From Bacteroidales bacterium (GTDB lineage Bacteria > Bacteroidota > Bacteroidia > Bacteroidales > UBA4181), in NCBI GenBank assembly GCA_031265445.1, contig JAISCQ010000209.1, forward strand, positions 1 to 38,748: a stretch of 38,748 nucleotides of DNA. Reading direction: 5' to 3'. A model generated the notes under the pieces. The model ran no database searches, was not told the origin of the DNA, and saw only the letters and a list, made by a program, of their open reading frames with translations. The position numbers and the translations under genes were made by a program. Positions within the stretch are counted from its first letter, which is position 1. Each line of letters begins with the position of its first letter. Below are positions 35,592 to 38,748 of the stretch, piece after piece.

Positions 35592-35948
35592 TCAGAACGG
35601 CAGATCGTCCTTCATGGGAGGCATATCCGTGTAGGGCTGGTATGCATCCATGGGCGACACTGGCGGAGGGGCTTGCTGGTTTTCGCCTGCCGCTTCCACT
35701 TTCCATGCGGTGAGGTTGGTATACCACTTGCCGTTAAATTCGCGGCTCTCTACATCGAAAAACACATTCAGCATGGTTCCCTCTACCAGCGACCCTGCAT
35801 TCACTTTATCGCCCCAGGCCGATATACATACTTTCCGGGGATATGTGCCTTCCAGCTCGATCACAAATTCCTGTTTTTTCCATTCCCCATTCCTTCCCTG
35901 GCCTGTTTGCACAGGCAATACTTTGACCAGTCTTCCTTTTATTTCCAT
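35592..35948 (-). CDS. DUF3127 protein (OB-fold-like, 118 aa)
   Basis: The 118-residue soluble protein matches DUF3127: MEIKGRLVKVLPVQTGQGRN, then WKKQEFVIELEGTYPRKV, and LNVFFDVESREFNGKWYTNL. It ends in a Pro-rich flexible tail with DDLPF, reminiscent of the acidic tail of single-stranded-DNA-binding proteins. The fold is OB-like, and a nucleic-acid role is plausible but unproven. It lies 33 bp downstream of the DUF3078 gene and is the last gene of that run. Confidence 0.8.
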   Translation of the reverse strand: MEIKGRLVKVLPVQTGQGRNGEWKKQEFVIELEGTYPRKVCISAWGDKVNAGSLVEGTMLNVFFDVESREFNGKWYTNLTAWKVEAAGENQQAPPPVSPMDAYQPYTDMPPMKDDLPF

Positions 35949-35981
35949 TGTATCTATATATTAATATGATGATTTACAATA

Positions 35982-37016
35982 CTAAAACTGGTAGAATACT
36001 CCTACCCCGATGTAATTTTTCATTTGGACTTTGGCCCCGCGGGTCACATTTACCGAGGAGCCATCCGGCTGCTGCTCCTTCACAATTGTTTTTTGATCGT
36101 CGTCGTATTTCAGATCGAACCTCAGATCGGCCGTTATATGCTTATACAGCATTATTTTGGTTTGCAGTGTCCAGAAAACATCTACATTTTCAGGCTTTTG
36201 TGCATAATTGGAGAACAGTTCCACTTGCGAACTGTATGATATCTTATTTTTAAACAGGTTGCCATTGAGCATCAGTTGAAGCCCGCCGCCAAACTCGTAC
36301 CTCGAATGGTGCGGGATTTTGATATCGGCGCCGGATTCATCTTTTTCGGTAGTGACCAGTCCGGCAGCGGCAAGCACATCCATGCTGTTCGAGCTGGCGT
36401 AGGTGGCTTTTCCCATCACCGGAGAGACGAGGCATGAAATATTCTTGCTGGGATTGTAATCGAGACCCATAGAGAGGTACAGGTGGACAGGCGCCAGAAA
36501 ATCGCTGGTTTTGATCGTTTCGGTACTTGTATACTTATATCCCGGCGCAAATTGCGTACGCGCTATGAAAGCAGTCGTGTAATTCCATTTCGGAGACATC
36601 CGGAGCCCTGCCTTAGACGTGTAGTACAGCCGGTCGTCGTTTTTAACCGCTTTATTTTCGCCTGTTTTCAAAAGCCCGTAAGCAAACGTCCAGTAATTTT
36701 CAAAAGTATACTTCCCTTTTTTATAATTAAGGTACAGGTTAACAATCGGGCTTACTCCTATCTGGTCTTCTCCGCCTGCAGCCCAGTTCATCAGGCTGGT
36801 AGCCCTGAAGGACAGCGCCCCGTCGCCGCCAAACAGCCAGTGAACGCTGTCGTTATCTACAAATTTCTGATAGGGCTTTAATGCGCCGCTTGCGTCGGTA
36901 ACCGTTTGCTTTGCAGCCTTGATCGAAGCATCCGTTTGGGCATATAATCCGGTATCGAGAAAAAAACAGCAAATGATACCAAAACAAATATGTGTTAACC
37001 TGTTCACTTCTTCCAT
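35982..37016 (-). CDS. DUF3078 outer-membrane-type protein
   Basis: The 344-residue protein begins with a signal peptide (after MEEVNRLTH, a hydrophobic core ending in LYAQ). The body contains alternating beta strands: WLFGGDGALSFRATSLMNWA, the segment GKYTFENYWTFAYGLLKTGE, LYYTSKAGLRMSPKWNY and KNISCLVSPVMGKATYAS, ending in YIGVGVFYQF. The terminal aromatic residue is typical of outer-membrane barrels. This is the DUF3078 family, found mainly in Bacteroidota; its role is unknown. It lies 19 bp downstream of the GT2 gene and is probably in the same transcript. Confidence 0.82.
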   Translation of the reverse strand: MEEVNRLTHICFGIICCFFLDTGLYAQTDASIKAAKQTVTDASGALKPYQKFVDNDSVHWLFGGDGALSFRATSLMNWAAGGEDQIGVSPIVNLYLNYKKGKYTFENYWTFAYGLLKTGENKAVKNDDRLYYTSKAGLRMSPKWNYTTAFIARTQFAPGYKYTSTETIKTSDFLAPVHLYLSMGLDYNPSKNISCLVSPVMGKATYASSNSMDVLAAAGLVTTEKDESGADIKIPHHSRYEFGGGLQLMLNGNLFKNKISYSSQVELFSNYAQKPENVDVFWTLQTKIMLYKHITADLRFDLKYDDDQKTIVKEQQPDGSSVNVTRGAKVQMKNYIGVGVFYQF

Positions 37017-37035
37017 GTATTGTGTGATGTTCGGT

Positions 37036-37986
37036 CTAAAACTCTTTATCTATTTGATACGTGTTGCGCTCGGTTGAATTGCGCGAGATGAGTTCGCCAA
37101 GAAATCCCGAAAGGAAAAGTTGCGTACCCAGGATCATTGCAGTAAGTGCAAGGTAAAAATAGGGGCTGTCCGTCACAAGGCTTGTCCTGATGCCGCGATG
37201 CACATGATATAGCTTTTGTGCGCCCAGCCAGCCGGCCGAAAGGAAGCCAACCAGGAACATCAGTGTGCCCAGCAATCCGAAAAGATGCATGGGCTTTTTA
37301 CCAAAACGGGAAATGAACAGGATGCTCAGCAGGTCGAGAAAACCGTTGATGAAACGGTTCCACCCGAACTTGGTAACGCCATATTTCCGCGCGCGATGCT
37401 CCACCGTTTTTTCGCCGATGCGGGTAAACCCTGCTTTTGCCGCCAACACCGGGATGTAGCGGTGCATCTCGCCATACACTTCAATGCTTTTGACCACTTT
37501 GTTGCGATAGGCTTTCAAACCGCAGTTCATGTCGTGCAGCCTGATGCCTGTCATCCTGCGGGCTGTGGCATTATATATCTTCGAAGGCAGGTTTTTGGTC
37601 AACCGGTTGTCATGACGTTTCTTTTTCCATCCCGAAACCAGGTCGTATCCTTCATCGACAACCATTTGGTACAATCCGGGTATTTCATCGGGACTGTCCT
37701 GCAGGTCGGCATCCATGGTGATCACCACATCGCCGGCTGCTTTCCTGAAACCGCAGAAAAGCGCGGCCGACTTGCCGTAATTGCGCCTGAAACCGATGGC
37801 GTGAATATTCGGGTTGCTTTGCGCCGCCTGCTCGATCGTGGCCCACGACCTGTCGCTGCTGCCATCGTCCACCAGGATAAGCTCATAGCTGTACCTGTGC
37901 TCGTCCATCACACGTTCGATCCGGGCAATCAGCTCGGGTATCGATTCCGATTCATTATACAAAGGCACAACAATGGACATATTCAT
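37036..37986 (-). CDS. GT2 glycosyltransferase, DPM1/GtrB-like, membrane-anchored
   Basis: The 316-residue protein has a GT2 domain: SIVVPLYNESESIPELI, LILVDDGSSDRSW, AIGFRRNYGKSAALFCGF, and the metal/nucleotide motif ITMDADLQDSPDEIP. HDMNCGLKAYR and the segment HRYIPVLAAKAGFTRIGEKT follow. Two C-terminal membrane helices are present (MHLFGLLGTLMFLVGFL, then YLALTAMILGTQLFLSGFL). Such enzymes load a sugar onto undecaprenyl phosphate (GtrB/ArnC group) on the cytoplasmic face. The sugar cannot be told. The ATG at 37986 or 37980 is preferred over the TTG at 38001. It follows the DUF4199 stop by 17 bp. Confidence 0.88.
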   Translation of the reverse strand: MNMSIVVPLYNESESIPELIARIERVMDEHRYSYELILVDDGSSDRSWATIEQAAQSNPNIHAIGFRRNYGKSAALFCGFRKAAGDVVITMDADLQDSPDEIPGLYQMVVDEGYDLVSGWKKKRHDNRLTKNLPSKIYNATARRMTGIRLHDMNCGLKAYRNKVVKSIEVYGEMHRYIPVLAAKAGFTRIGEKTVEHRARKYGVTKFGWNRFINGFLDLLSILFISRFGKKPMHLFGLLGTLMFLVGFLSAGWLGAQKLYHVHRGIRTSLVTDSPYFYLALTAMILGTQLFLSGFLGELISRNSTERNTYQIDKEF

Positions 37987-38003
37987 ATTCAAGATTCTCA
38001 AAA

Positions 38004-38501
38004 TTACCGGATAACCGGAGGCTGATCATTCCGGATGAAAAAAGCGCACACAATGGCAACAATGCATCCCATTGCGGAACATATAAAAACAGTAATCACA
38101 CCTACTACAGTCGGCGACAGTATTTTGCGCCACTGCTGCATCATCATCTCGGCCAGTCCCGAAGGCACGCTGGATGCTTTGAACTGCTGCTCCATGGCGT
38201 CAAGCGCTGTATCGATCAGCGCCGGTTCCATGGTGGAGGTGAGATAACTTGCAAAGGCTAAAATAAGGGATGCAAAAAAAGCCGTTTGAATACCTGTAGA
38301 CAACGCCATGAAATAGCTGATATAACCGCCCGTTTCCGCACGGAAACGCTTCATGCTGTAATATATGCCACCTGCAAAAACAAGCCAGCCGATTATTTGC
38401 AAGCCTGTTGCAAAAACCGCAAGCATCAATGCTGCGATCACTGCGCCAGTGGTCATGGCTGTTCGTGTCGGGGAAACTGACGGTTCTGCTGATGTACCCA
38501 T
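38004..38501 (-). CDS. DUF4199 membrane protein
   Basis: The 165-residue protein has about four membrane helices, with the stretches ALMLAVFATGLQIIGWLVF, TGIQTAFFASLILAFAS and a C-terminal segment GVITVFICSAMGCIVAIVCA. The soluble loop contains AMEQQFKAS. It belongs to DUF4199, found next to GT2 genes in many Bacteroidota; the function is unknown. The ATG at 38501 is preferred; the frame also allows a GTG at 38522. With 38501 the distance to the -7 box of the duplicated promoter (31 bp) equals that of hdrC (32 bp). Confidence 0.8.
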   Translation of the reverse strand: MGTSAEPSVSPTRTAMTTGAVIAALMLAVFATGLQIIGWLVFAGGIYYSMKRFRAETGGYISYFMALSTGIQTAFFASLILAFASYLTSTMEPALIDTALDAMEQQFKASSVPSGLAEMMMQQWRKILSPTVVGVITVFICSAMGCIVAIVCAFFIRNDQPPVIR

Positions 38502-38532
38502 CAAATGTTTTATTTTTTGCACTTATAAATTA

Positions 38533-38624
38533 CAAAGATAACATATATTTATTGCATCAACCGAATTTCATTTGAACCCGGGTGCAAAAAAAATCATCGG
38601 AAGCAACAGTATATCATTTTATTA
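38533..38624 (-). repeat. 91-bp promoter-bearing dispersed repeat, copy 2 (upstream of DUF4199 gene)
   Basis: This is copy 2 of the sequence at 6401-6491. On the minus strand it ends at TATCTTTG (complement of 38533-38540), with TTG 17 bp before it (38558-38560). The sequence beyond 38624 diverges, apart from a short ATTAGAAACGATTATTAAT-like word near 38654 that recalls the palindrome next to copy 1. Confidence 0.8.
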
Positions 38625-38683
38625 CAACTATATTTTTCGTAAAAACAAGTTCATTAGAAACGATTATTAATTACTCCCCGGTC

Positions 38684-38702
38684 TACCACCACTGACAGCG
38701 GC
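38684..38702. repeat. Partial copy of the CTGACAG repeat
   Basis: TACCACCACTGACAGCGG closely matches TACCACCGCTGACAGGG at 234-250. It may be the edge of another repeat block that continues outside the window; only this fragment is visible. Confidence 0.4.
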
Positions 38703-38748
38703 GATATGATATGTCGAATATTTATTTCCCATTTTGCTTTAATCGTGC

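Overview
The window looks like a chromosomal segment of a Bacteroidota bacterium, most likely order Bacteroidales. The support is: repeated -7 boxes of the Bacteroidales type (TAnnTTTG) in front of several genes; a two-component-propeller/AraC regulator; DUF3078, DUF3127 and DUF4199 proteins; a GldI-like FKBP lipoprotein beside an NrnA phosphoesterase; and GH106, GH29 and CE1-type secreted carbohydrate enzymes. I cannot name a genus. No tRNA, rRNA, CRISPR array, IS transposase or phage gene is recognisable.

Layout. 1-366: dense CTGACAGGGT/ACCCTGTCAG repeats. 361-3050 (minus): PAP2 membrane enzyme, FKBP lipoprotein and NrnA. 3354-4532 (plus): C11 (clostripain-like) lipoprotein. 4536-6368 (minus): hdrB and hdrC with no hdrA. 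6562-12291 (minus): drug-export-type operon tetR-tolC-hlyD-permease-permease without an ATPase. 12390-12610: 21-bp minisatellite, followed by a GH106 rhamnosidase, lspA and an ElyC/YdcF-like protein (plus). 17605-20429 (minus): acyl-ACP thioesterase and ligA, preceded by a 41-bp minisatellite at 20521-20935. 21001-26375 (minus): small carbohydrate cluster with esterase, GH29 fucosidase and a propeller-AraC regulator. 26766-35423 (plus): polA, a TPR histidine-kinase-like protein, ilvE, a frameshifted fic, a ThuA-domain protein and a lipoprotein of unknown function. 35592-38501 (minus): DUF4199, GT2, DUF3078 and DUF3127 genes.

How the genes work together. Housekeeping genes (ligA, polA, lspA, ilvE, nrnA) alternate with accessory ones. 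The esterase, fucosidase and regulator form a compact unit for decorated glycans, without a SusC/SusD pair. The GH106 enzyme stands alone behind its own promoter. The tetR operon is a self-regulated tripartite efflux system.

The most unusual features are: a 91-bp promoter-bearing sequence duplicated in front of hdrC and the DUF4199 gene; a propeller regulator that lacks the kinase and receiver domains its family normally has; a fic gene broken just before its inhibitory motif; a histidine kinase with an eroded ATP-binding domain; and several distinct intergenic repeat families, one of which recurs 29 kb away as a perfect-looking hairpin.
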